A stretch of 7,387 nt of DNA, from contig JALXES010000029.1 in the NCBI GenBank assembly GCA_027069365.1, positions 1 to 7,387 on the forward strand, given 5' to 3'. The notes beneath the pieces were generated by a model. It made no database searches. It saw only the letters and a program-made list of their open reading frames with translations, and was not told the DNA's origin. This document shows positions 1-4,360 of this stretch, piece after piece. Position numbers and translations under genes: made by a program. This DNA comes from Candidatus Moraniibacteriota bacterium (GTDB lineage: Bacteria; Patescibacteriota; Minisyncoccia; Moranbacterales; GCA-2747515). Position 1 is the first letter of the stretch; every line of letters starts with the position of its first letter.

Positions 1-497
1 TCTATAACAACAGCTGCACCCTTTTGCAAACTGCTCACATCCACATCTTGTGCCGTGTTTGTCGCAAGATCCACTTTTTGCACAGTGATGGCATCCTTGT
101 GCGCCGTGAACTCCCGAGGCGCATCTCCTTCCACAACGAACACTACTGTTTTTTCATCTGCTTTCTGTACTTTTGCGCGATATTTCTTTTCTTTGTAAAT
201 GGCCGTTTCATCACCACAGCCGCCGTCAAACGGACACGTGCCGACGTGGACGACCGCTCCATCTTCGCGCACAATCGTACGATCCTGGTTGTTCTGCGTG
301 TTTTGCGACAGAGGTGCTGTTGCCTCCTGCGCCTGTTGTGGCGATGGAGTCTCTGTGCTTCCCAAGCCCTTGTCTTTCATGTAGACATACGCCACAACAA
401 CAAACAGTGTCGTGGACGCCACTACGATGAGAAAGAGCAGCACGATGTTTGCACCATTGAGAGAGTGCTCTGAGGCATTGTGCGTATCATTTTGCAT
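1..497 (-). CDS. Membrane-anchored protein of unknown function, partial
   Basis: I do not recognise a family. The reading frame is open from the ATG at 497 to the left edge, giving 165 residues without a stop, so the C-terminus is missing. Residues 1-17 are polar. Residues 18-39 (NIVLLFLIVVAS...YVYM) form one hydrophobic membrane helix followed by K41/K43, which suggests an N-terminal anchor. Residues 46-72 are a Q/T/P/S/N-rich linker. From about 73 a beta-rich domain follows, containing C88 and C94 (TCPFDGGC) and alternating charged and Val-rich strands. By the positive-inside rule the soluble domain could lie on either face; a Cys pair next to a flexible linker would suit an extracytoplasmic domain with a disulfide, but this is inference. 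It is transcribed divergently from smpB. There is no close Shine-Dalgarno sequence (AAGGT lies more than 20 nt upstream), and the ATG is preceded by T. Composition and codon use do not clash with the neighbours. Confidence 0.75.
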   Translation of the reverse strand, partial: MQNDTHNASEHSLNGANIVLLFLIVVASTTLFVVVAYVYMKDKGLGSTETPSPQQAQEATAPLSQNTQNNQDRTIVREDGAVVHVGTCPFDGGCGDETAIYKEKKYRAKVQKADEKTVVFVVEGDAPREFTAHKDAITVQKVDLATNTAQDVDVSSLQKGAAVVI

Positions 498-506
498 ACG
501 TTTTGT

Positions 507-535
507 TTTACAAAAGATTACCTTTTTGTGATACT
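507..535 (+). promoter_or_regulatory. Promoter upstream of smpB
   Basis: TTTACA (507-512) and GATACT (530-535) are separated by exactly 17 nt. The -10 is preceded by TGT, making it an extended -10. The predicted transcription start is near 542, giving a leader of about 49 nt before the smpB ATG at 591. The leader contains no Shine-Dalgarno sequence. Confidence 0.55.
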
Positions 536-538
536 GTT

Positions 539-547
539 AGTATAGCA
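539..547 (-). promoter_or_regulatory. Extended -10 promoter for the leftward membrane-protein gene
   Basis: On the minus strand this reads TGC-TATACT, an extended -10 element with 5 of 6 matches to TATAAT. No good -35 is seen 16-18 nt upstream (TACGCA at 567-562 is poor), so recognition would rest on the extended -10. The predicted start near 532 leaves a leader of about 35 nt before the ATG at 497. It mirrors the rightward promoter, with only 3 bp between the two -10 hexamers. Confidence 0.5.
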
Positions 548-590
548 CACAATAGTGTATTTGCGTATCACAAGAAATGTCCCCCACCCT

Positions 591-1040
591 ATGAGCACAA
601 TTACGACAAACAAACGCGCTTTTCATGACTATGAAATCCTCTTCCGCTTTGAAGCCGGGATTGCGCTGTCCGGGCAAGAAGTCAAGTCTGTCAAAACCGG
701 CCACGTGAGTCTCAAGGGCGCGTTCGTCACTGTTCGCGGCAACGAGCTGTTTTTGACCAATGCCTTTATCCCGCCGTACCGCCACGCCGGTAACGTGCCG
801 GGCTATGATCCGACGCAACCGCGCAAGCTCCTCTTGCACCGCCGTGAAATCCGCGGCCTCATTGGTAAAGCACGCTCTGACGGGTTGACAATTGTCCCAC
901 TTTCGGTGTATACTAAAGGTCGTTATGTGAAGGTTGGCTGCGCTGTGGTGCGGGGCAAAACATCCCGCGACAAGCGCGAAACCATCAAAAAGCGTGACAC
1001 GGACCGTGCAGTGCGGCGCGAGCTGCGCAGCAGGGACTAA
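591..1040 (+). CDS. smpB: SsrA-binding protein SmpB
   Basis: SmpB is a small OB-fold protein that binds the tRNA-like domain of tmRNA, mimics the missing codon-anticodon helix, and guides tmRNA into the A site of stalled ribosomes for trans-translation. The 149 residues are close to the usual 150-160. Family signatures seen are NKRAFHDYEI (7-16), FEAGIALSGQEVKSVKTG (20-37), DPTQPRKLLLHRREI (73-87) and the basic tail GKTSRDKRETIKKRD (122-136), which enters the mRNA channel when helical. I chose the ATG at 591 because the protein then begins MSTITTNKRAF as in homologues; an upstream in-frame GTG (555) would add 12 unconserved residues. The leader has no Shine-Dalgarno sequence. The stop (1038-1040) lies 2 nt before the tmRNA gene. 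Codons for residues 99-108 also hold a strong internal promoter. Confidence 0.97.
   Translation: MSTITTNKRAFHDYEILFRFEAGIALSGQEVKSVKTGHVSLKGAFVTVRGNELFLTNAFIPPYRHAGNVPGYDPTQPRKLLLHRREIRGLIGKARSDGLTIVPLSVYTKGRYVKVGCAVVRGKTSRDKRETIKKRDTDRAVRRELRSRD
885..914 (+). promoter_or_regulatory. Promoter inside smpB, probably for ssrA
   Basis: TTGACA (885-890, a perfect -35) and TATACT (909-914, 5 of 6 of the -10 consensus) are 18 nt apart. This is the best promoter match I see in the window. The predicted start near 921 lies about 122 nt upstream of the tmRNA 5' end, so a precursor would carry the smpB 3' end and need 5' trimming, normally by RNase P. It would allow tmRNA, and possibly infC, to be made independently of the smpB promoter. 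Confidence 0.65.
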
Positions 1041-1140
1041 ACGGGGTTGAACGTTAGCTTCGACAGTATGATCTTTGAGAATATGCGAACCGACTCACGT
1101 GCAGTGTCGTCGTAAAACGTGTCTGCACATGTGAATAGCT

Positions 1141-1218
1141 GCAAACTTTATCACAAAAGCCAAGACTCTGGTTGCTCGCGCTTTCGCGACACCGAGCTTC
1201 GCTCTCGCTACTGCCTAA
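1141..1218 (+). other. tmRNA proteolysis-tag reading frame (25 codons plus TAA)
   Basis: The resume codon is GCA at 1141, in the context ATAGCT-GCA-AAC as in many tmRNAs. The frame reads ANFITKAKT... and ends ...FALATA before TAA at 1216-1218. With the alanine carried by tmRNA the added tag would be 26 residues. Common tags are about 8-15 codons and end LAA or similar; this one is long, basic in its first half (K6, K8, R13) and ends L-A-T-A. Two small hairpins sit inside the frame: TCGCG/CGCGA (1176-1180/1185-1189) and GAGC/GCTC (1194-1197/1201-1204). Confidence 0.85.
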
Positions 1219-1232
1219 ATTGACGCGGTAGC

Positions 1233-1286
1233 CATCGCACTGTCCGGGCCATAACGGACAACTGCGGTGTCATATCTCTATGGCTC
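1233..1286 (+). other. Second tmRNA pseudoknot
   Basis: The stem is CATCGCA (1233-1239) with TGCGGTG (1263-1269), stacked on TGTCCG (1241-1246) with CGGACA (1255-1260). The loop bases GGCCATA (1247-1253) pair with TATGGCT (1279-1285), 7 pairs including one G-U, closing an H-type pseudoknot. It begins 15 nt after the tag stop codon, the usual place for PK2. I did not resolve further pseudoknots in 1287-1380. Confidence 0.8.
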
Positions 1287-1484
1287 TGGATTTGTGGCCG
1301 CATCACCACCGATCTGAACGTTTGCAGGTGCTGAAGCGCTGTCCTTTTTGTGTCTTTCCCGTGGACTGCGCCGAACAATCTCCAAAGACACTATGTTCGT
1401 AGAGTATTCTTGGCGGTCATATATGGACACGGGTGCAATTCCCGTCAACTCCACAAGTAAGAAATGTAACTCTTCCTTTTTCCT

Positions 1485-2033
1485 ATGCGTCGTCGACGTT
1501 TTCGCCCAAAAAAACCTGTCAAAGTGGAAAAACCGGCCTACCGGATTAATGAGAAAATTCCGGCAGAGGTTGTATTTGTAATTGATGAAAACGGTGAGAA
1601 GCTCGGCGAGATGTCCCGCACAGATGCCATCGCACGTGCGCAGGACAGCGGCCTTGACTTGGTGGAAGTCTCACCAAAGGCGCAGCCGCCGGTGTGCCGC
1701 ATCGCCGACTTTGGCAAAATCCAGTACCAGAAGTCCAAGGAGGAGCGCCAGCGCACGGCAGCAAAGAAAAAGACCACAACCAAAGGCATCCGCATTAGCG
1801 TACGCACCGGCGAGAATGACATCGCCTTCAAGCAGAAGCAAGTTGATGGCTTCTTGCTCAAAGGACACAAGGCGCGCATTGAGATCTTCCTGCGTGGCCG
1901 CGAGCGCGCGCATAAGGACCTCGCAAAGGAAACACTTGCCAACTTCACAAAGGGTATCACAACGCCCTACAAAGTTGAGGAGGATATCTCACCTTCGCCA
2001 CGCGGGTTCCAAATGACAATCGCGCCGGAGTAG
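1485..2033 (+). CDS. infC: Translation initiation factor IF-3
   Basis: IF-3 binds the 30S subunit, prevents premature 50S joining and checks initiator tRNA pairing at the start codon. The 182 residues match the usual size. An Arg/Lys-rich extension (1-17, MRRRRFRPKK...) is followed by the N-domain from YRINEKIPAE (19-28) through DLVEVSPKAQPPVCRIADFGK (58-78), the basic linker helix (about 82-100) and the C-domain (101-182) with FLRGRERAH (135-143). The start is ATG, not the rare AUU/AUC used in enterics for IF-3 autoregulation. An in-frame TAA 15 nt upstream (1467-1469) rules out a longer protein. The upstream region CTCTTCCTTTTTCCT is pyrimidine-rich with no Shine-Dalgarno sequence. infC starts 31 nt after the tmRNA, so processing of the tmRNA 3' end would leave an mRNA with a very short leader, unless the gene is transcribed otherwise. 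No separate infC promoter is evident. Confidence 0.97.
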   Translation: MRRRRFRPKKPVKVEKPAYRINEKIPAEVVFVIDENGEKLGEMSRTDAIARAQDSGLDLVEVSPKAQPPVCRIADFGKIQYQKSKEERQRTAAKKKTTTKGIRISVRTGENDIAFKQKQVDGFLLKGHKARIEIFLRGRERAHKDLAKETLANFTKGITTPYKVEEDISPSPRGFQMTIAPE

Positions 2034-2050
2034 CACTCGCTGCGCGGGAC

Positions 2051-2079
2051 TTGCATTTTTGCGCAAAGTGTCCTATACT
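2051..2079 (+). promoter_or_regulatory. Candidate promoter for rpmI-rplT
   Basis: TTGCAT (2051-2056) and TATACT (2074-2079) are 17 nt apart. The -10 is good; the -35 matches only TTG. The predicted start near 2086 falls just before the terminator-like hairpin at 2093-2118, so transcripts starting here, and those reading through from infC, would both meet that hairpin. Confidence 0.4.
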
Positions 2080-2092
2080 CCGTGATGACTGG

Positions 2093-2118
2093 AGCGCAGG
2101 CTATTCCCTCGCTTTTTT
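2093..2118 (+). terminator. Terminator-like hairpin (possible attenuator) before rpmI
   Basis: AGCG-C-AGG (2093-2100, with C2097 bulged) pairs with CCT-CGCT (2107-2113) around a 6-nt loop, followed by TTTTTT (2113-2118). The stem has 7 pairs with one bulge, so it is weaker than the terminator after rplT. In other bacteria L20 controls this operon by leader attenuation or translational repression, so a regulated hairpin between infC and rpmI would fit. A partial terminator that lowers readthrough is the alternative. Confidence 0.45.
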
Positions 2119-2147
2119 GTATAACCAACACCATTTACTACAGCACT

Positions 2148-2342
2148 ATGCCAAAGATGAAAACACGCAAGGCGCTTGCAAAGAAGGTCAAAATCTCCGG
2201 CAGCGGGAAGGTTTTGCGTCGTGCAACCGGACAGAACCACTTCAATGCCAAGGAGCCTGGCAAGGTCACGCGTCGCAAGCGCAGCGATGCACCGCTGCCA
2301 AAGGCGGAGGCAAAAAATATCCGCCGCGCACTCAACGTCTAA
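2148..2342 (+). CDS. rpmI: 50S ribosomal protein L35 (bL35)
   Basis: bL35 is a small basic protein of the large ribosomal subunit. The 64 residues match the family length. MPKMKTRKALAKKVKISGSG (1-20) is the N-terminal signature with the usual Lys-rich K-T-x-K/R-A-x-x-K pattern, followed by KVLRRATGQNHFNAKEPGK (21-39) and RRKR (42-45). The ATG at 2148 was chosen because the protein begins MPKMKT as in homologues; an earlier in-frame ATG at 2082 would add 22 unconserved residues overlapping the leader hairpin. No Shine-Dalgarno sequence precedes it. It is followed 37 nt later by rplT, in the classic infC-rpmI-rplT order. Confidence 0.97.
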   Translation: MPKMKTRKALAKKVKISGSGKVLRRATGQNHFNAKEPGKVTRRKRSDAPLPKAEAKNIRRALNV

Positions 2343-2379
2343 TTCCTGTTTTTATACTTCTCTCACATCTCACAACACT

Positions 2380-2724
2380 ATGGCTAGAATCAAACGAGGC
2401 ACAACATCACTCAAGCACCGCAAGAACGTCCTGAAGCAAGCAAAAGGCTTTCGCTGGCGTCGCTCTACGCACGAGCGTGCTGCCAATGAGGCACTGCTCA
2501 AGGCTGGCACCTATGCCTACCGCGACCGTCGCGTCAAGAAGCGCACGATGCGCAAGCTCTGGATCAAGCGTCTAAACAATGCTGTGCGTTTGCACGACCT
2601 CTCCTACAGCCGCTTCATCAACAAGCTTGCAAAGGCCGGCAGCGCCCTGGACCGCAAAATCCTCGCGCAGATTGCCGTAGAAAAGCCGGAAATTTTGGAG
2701 AAGATCATTGCAAAAGTAAAGTAA
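2380..2724 (+). CDS. rplT: 50S ribosomal protein L20 (bL20)
   Basis: bL20 binds 23S rRNA early in 50S assembly and, in E. coli and Bacillus, represses its own operon. The 114 residues match the usual length. Residues 1-60 (MARIKRGTTSLKHRKNVLKQ, then AKGFRWRRST) are the long basic N-terminal extension. YAYRDRRVKKRTMRKLWIKR (45-64) and LSYSRFINKLAKAG (75-88) are strongly conserved L20 motifs, and DRKILAQIAV (91-100) closes the globular RNA-binding domain that also does the autoregulation. No Shine-Dalgarno sequence precedes the ATG; the upstream stretch is TCTCACATCTCACAACACT. The gene ends 23 nt before a strong terminator. The E. coli-type mRNA mimic of the 23S site was not identified. Confidence 0.97.
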   Translation: MARIKRGTTSLKHRKNVLKQAKGFRWRRSTHERAANEALLKAGTYAYRDRRVKKRTMRKLWIKRLNNAVRLHDLSYSRFINKLAKAGSALDRKILAQIAVEKPEILEKIIAKVK

Positions 2725-2747
2725 CTCTCTCTCCCAATGTGATGTTG

Positions 2748-2783
2748 CACAAAAACACGCCGAGCATCGGGCGTGTTTTTGTG
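2748..2783. terminator. Strong bidirectional terminator between convergent operons
   Basis: CACAAAAACACGCC (2748-2761) and GGCGTGTTTTTGTG (2770-2783) are perfect complements: a 14-bp stem with an 8-nt loop (GAGCATCG). The A-rich and T-rich halves of the stem give a T5 tract on either strand, so it can end the rplT transcript and also stop the leftward operon arriving from 2900. Confidence 0.85.
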
Positions 2784-2899
2784 TGTGTACCGTACTATTT
2801 TCTAAGCGCTATGCTGTGTGGTGCTTGTGCGCGCATGTGGCATGCGTATCATCATCGCGCACTGCAAAACATTGCCGGAAGTGTTGTCTACACCAGATG

Positions 2900-3046
2900 C
2901 TACGTAATACTTCTCTCATGCGCTTTTCTCTCTTGCTCACGTTTTTCCATCAGTTCAACGATGCCGAGAATGGAACGGTACAGCGCAAAAAATGGCAGCC
3001 AAATCCATGCTGTCTGTCTGAGGAATTTATCAAAAAATGCATCCAT
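2900..3046 (-). CDS. Small membrane-type protein, 48 residues, unknown function
   Basis: The ATG at 3046 opens a 48-codon frame ending TAG at 2902-2900. I do not recognise a family. The protein begins MDAFFDKFLRQTAWIWLPFF and continues ALYRSILGIVELMEK, then a highly charged tail (34-46, EKREQERKAHERS). Residues about 13-32 are hydrophobic and Trp/Phe-rich, suitable for one membrane helix or an amphipathic surface helix; the tail is probably a short cytoplasmic helix. It lies 13 nt after the methyltransferase stop on the same strand, and 117 nt before the shared terminator, so it is probably the last gene of the leftward operon. The start is preceded by T, like all others here, and lacks a Shine-Dalgarno sequence. 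The frame could still be fortuitous; the organised hydrophobic-then-charged layout is the main argument for a real gene. Confidence 0.6.
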   Translation of the reverse strand: MDAFFDKFLRQTAWIWLPFFALYRSILGIVELMEKREQERKAHERSIT

Positions 3047-3059
3047 ATGGCACGCGTCA

Positions 3060-3587
3060 TTAGTGTACGTCTCCTTTTAGTGTATCATAAAGTGCGTATC
3101 CCGCCACGCCGGCGGCCACGGACACATTGAGTGACTCCTTCACGCCACGCATGGGAATGTCCACAGCATCATCGCACAGCGCGAGCGTCGCATCATCAAT
3201 CCCCTTGGGTTCATTGCCCAAGATGAGTGCCACACTGCGCCCATCAGATGTGAACTTCGCCACAGGAACGCTCGCGTTCGTTTGCTCCAGCGCCACAATG
3301 CGTGTGTCCTGCGCGCGCAACCGCGCAATCACAGCCGCAACATCCTCGTCCTTCTCCCATGCGACCGCCTGATCCGCTCCGAGCGCCACCTTACCAATCA
3401 TGCGCTCCGGCTTTGTCGTCCACGGTGTGCGTCCGTCGTGTGGCGTGCACGTGTAGCCCGTGAGAAAAATCTTTGCCACGCCGATGCCGTCCGCCGTGCG
3501 AAAAATTGCACCAACGTTATGCGCACTGCGCACGTTGTGCACAATGAAATACAACTCCGGCTGTGATGGTGCTGCCACGGTCTCCAT
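3060..3587 (-). CDS. TrmH/SpoU-family RNA 2'-O-methyltransferase
   Basis: A SPOUT-fold enzyme that transfers a methyl group from S-adenosylmethionine to a ribose 2'-OH of tRNA or rRNA. The 175 residues cover the catalytic domain only, with no N-terminal substrate-binding extension. Motif 1 is HNVRSAHNVGAIFRTAD (17-33), with N24 and the catalytic-type R30. Motif 2 is LILGNEPKGI (121-130). Motif 3 is IPMRGVKESLNVSVAAGVAGYAL (144-166) and, with motif 2, forms the trefoil-knot cofactor site. The target nucleoside cannot be told from sequence; TrmH (tRNA G18), TrmL (wobble 34) and rRNA enzymes share these motifs. The gene starts 9 nt after the exonuclease stop. It is the only gene here with a purine-rich Shine-Dalgarno-like stretch (AAGGGAGGGG), though only about 3 nt separate GGAGG from the ATG. 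Confidence 0.92.
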   Translation of the reverse strand: METVAAPSQPELYFIVHNVRSAHNVGAIFRTADGIGVAKIFLTGYTCTPHDGRTPWTTKPERMIGKVALGADQAVAWEKDEDVAAVIARLRAQDTRIVALEQTNASVPVAKFTSDGRSVALILGNEPKGIDDATLALCDDAVDIPMRGVKESLNVSVAAGVAGYALYDTLKGDVH

Positions 3588-3596
3588 ACCCCTCCC

Positions 3597-4310
3597 TTAC
3601 GACTTTTTCACAGACACACGCTCCCACCGGCGATACAACTCTGCTGTTGCTACAACATCTCGCATGCAGTAGTCGGCAATCGTTTCAAACTTGCGCTCCG
3701 TGAAGAGACGCTGCACTGCGAGACCGTCAATCGTCTCACCGTCTTCGCCTTCTTGCTTGGGACTGATGATGCCCAGCGCCACCGTAAAGAGGTGGAGACT
3801 AAACCTCCGCATTGCCCCATAGAATGACAGCTGGTCCGCCAGGTCGAGATGCGCATGAAACCCTGTGCGATAGTCGCCGTAGCGGTTTGGCATCAGGTCT
3901 GTGCTCGGCACGAGATCGTGTACCATGGAGCGAATGATGATGTACGGCGCATCAAACCCGCGTCCGTTGAATGAGATGACTTGGTCGTACTGCGCCACAT
4001 CCTCCCAAAACTGTGCGAGCAACTCCTTTTCACTGCCACACGGCACATAGAGCACATCACCCTTGTGGTGCTGACCGCGATCGTACGCATCGTCCACGAG
4101 GTAGAGCATCTTCCCCTTATTCGTGTCGGGGTTCAGCATACCGATACCCACAACAAACCCTGTCACCGGATAGAGCGCCAATCTCTCTTTCTCCGCCGCA
4201 CGCTCCTCGTCCGTTGCAGCATTGCGCAGGAGGTTATGCTGTGAGACCTCATCCAGACTGTCAAAATCCACACCCACACACTCAATGTCAAATACCATCT
4301 TCTTACGCAT
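3597..4310 (-). CDS. PolB-like DEDDy 3'-5' exonuclease
   Basis: The protein resembles the stand-alone 3'-5' exonucleases related to the proofreading domain of family B DNA polymerases (the family I know as PF10108). It has 237 residues. The Exo I motif is FDIE (7-10) with metal ligands D8 and E10. Exo II is ISFNGRGFDAPYI (112-124) with D120. Exo III is ADYCMRDVVATAEL (212-225), where Y214-x3-D218 marks the DEDDy type. All four acidic ligands and the tyrosine are present, so it should be active on single-stranded DNA or RNA ends; the substrate is unknown. There is no polymerase domain. I chose the ATG at 4310 over the in-frame ATG at 4298: it keeps MRKK and has the T at -1 seen for every other gene here. 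The gene begins 50 nt after the ATPase stop, and the methyltransferase follows after 9 nt. Confidence 0.88.
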   Translation of the reverse strand: MRKKMVFDIECVGVDFDSLDEVSQHNLLRNAATDEERAAEKERLALYPVTGFVVGIGMLNPDTNKGKMLYLVDDAYDRGQHHKGDVLYVPCGSEKELLAQFWEDVAQYDQVISFNGRGFDAPYIIIRSMVHDLVPSTDLMPNRYGDYRTGFHAHLDLADQLSFYGAMRRFSLHLFTVALGIISPKQEGEDGETIDGLAVQRLFTERKFETIADYCMRDVVATAELYRRWERVSVKKS

Positions 4311-4360
4311 ATTTCTTACACGTTATCCCGGCTTATACCTCCATCCTACCACACCATCAT

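Larger units (their letters stand above)
1043..1453 (+). ncRNA. ssrA: Transfer-messenger RNA (tmRNA, SsrA)
   Basis: tmRNA is charged with alanine, enters stalled ribosomes with SmpB, and supplies a short reading frame that tags the nascent chain for proteolysis. The 5' end GGGGTTG (1043-1049) pairs with CAACTCC (1446-1452) in a 7-bp acceptor stem whose third pair is G-U, the alanyl-tRNA synthetase identity element. The discriminator is A1453. The next genomic bases are CAA, so CCA is not encoded. The T-arm is ACGGG/CCCGT (1429-1433/1441-1445). The conserved TTCGACAG follows the 5' strand. A first pseudoknot stem (1095-1104 with 1123-1128 plus 1131-1134) ends 6 nt before the resume codon. The tag ORF runs 1141-1218, and a second pseudoknot lies at 1233-1286. 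The order 5' tRNA half, pseudoknot, tag, pseudoknots, 3' half is the standard one-piece form, and 411 nt is a usual size. Oddities are the long tag and altered D-like and T loops. It sits 2 nt after smpB and 31 nt before infC. Confidence 0.95.

Noticed and set aside
24..473. 149-residue plus-strand ORF at the left edge
   Set aside because: It is antisense to the membrane-anchored protein, and its Arg/Cys/His-rich product looks like an antisense artefact.
555..590. In-frame GTG start that would lengthen SmpB by 12 residues
   Set aside because: The extra residues are unlike SmpB N-termini, and the ATG at 591 gives the conserved NKRAFHDYEI at the usual distance.
1348..1581. 77-residue plus-strand ORF covering the tmRNA 3' half and the infC start
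   Set aside because: It lies on structured tmRNA and in a different frame from infC; the protein has no recognisable features.
2353..2358. TATACT ahead of rplT as a promoter
   Set aside because: The hexamer at 17-nt spacing (ACTCAA) is not a -35 and there is no extended -10; rpmI and rplT are normally co-transcribed.
2784..2899. Stretch with a small inverted repeat (CGCATG/CATGCG)
   Set aside because: A 6-bp stem without a T tract, and no ORF or known RNA; I see no feature to report.
2950..3060. 36-residue minus-strand ORF whose ATG overlaps the methyltransferase stop (TAATG)
   Set aside because: The coupling is attractive, but the peptide has no organised hydrophobic or charged pattern, and the overlapping 48-residue frame looks more protein-like.
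4326..4360. TATAAG on the minus strand between the ATPase and the exonuclease as an internal promoter
   Set aside because: No acceptable -35 at 16-18 nt; cannot be told from chance.
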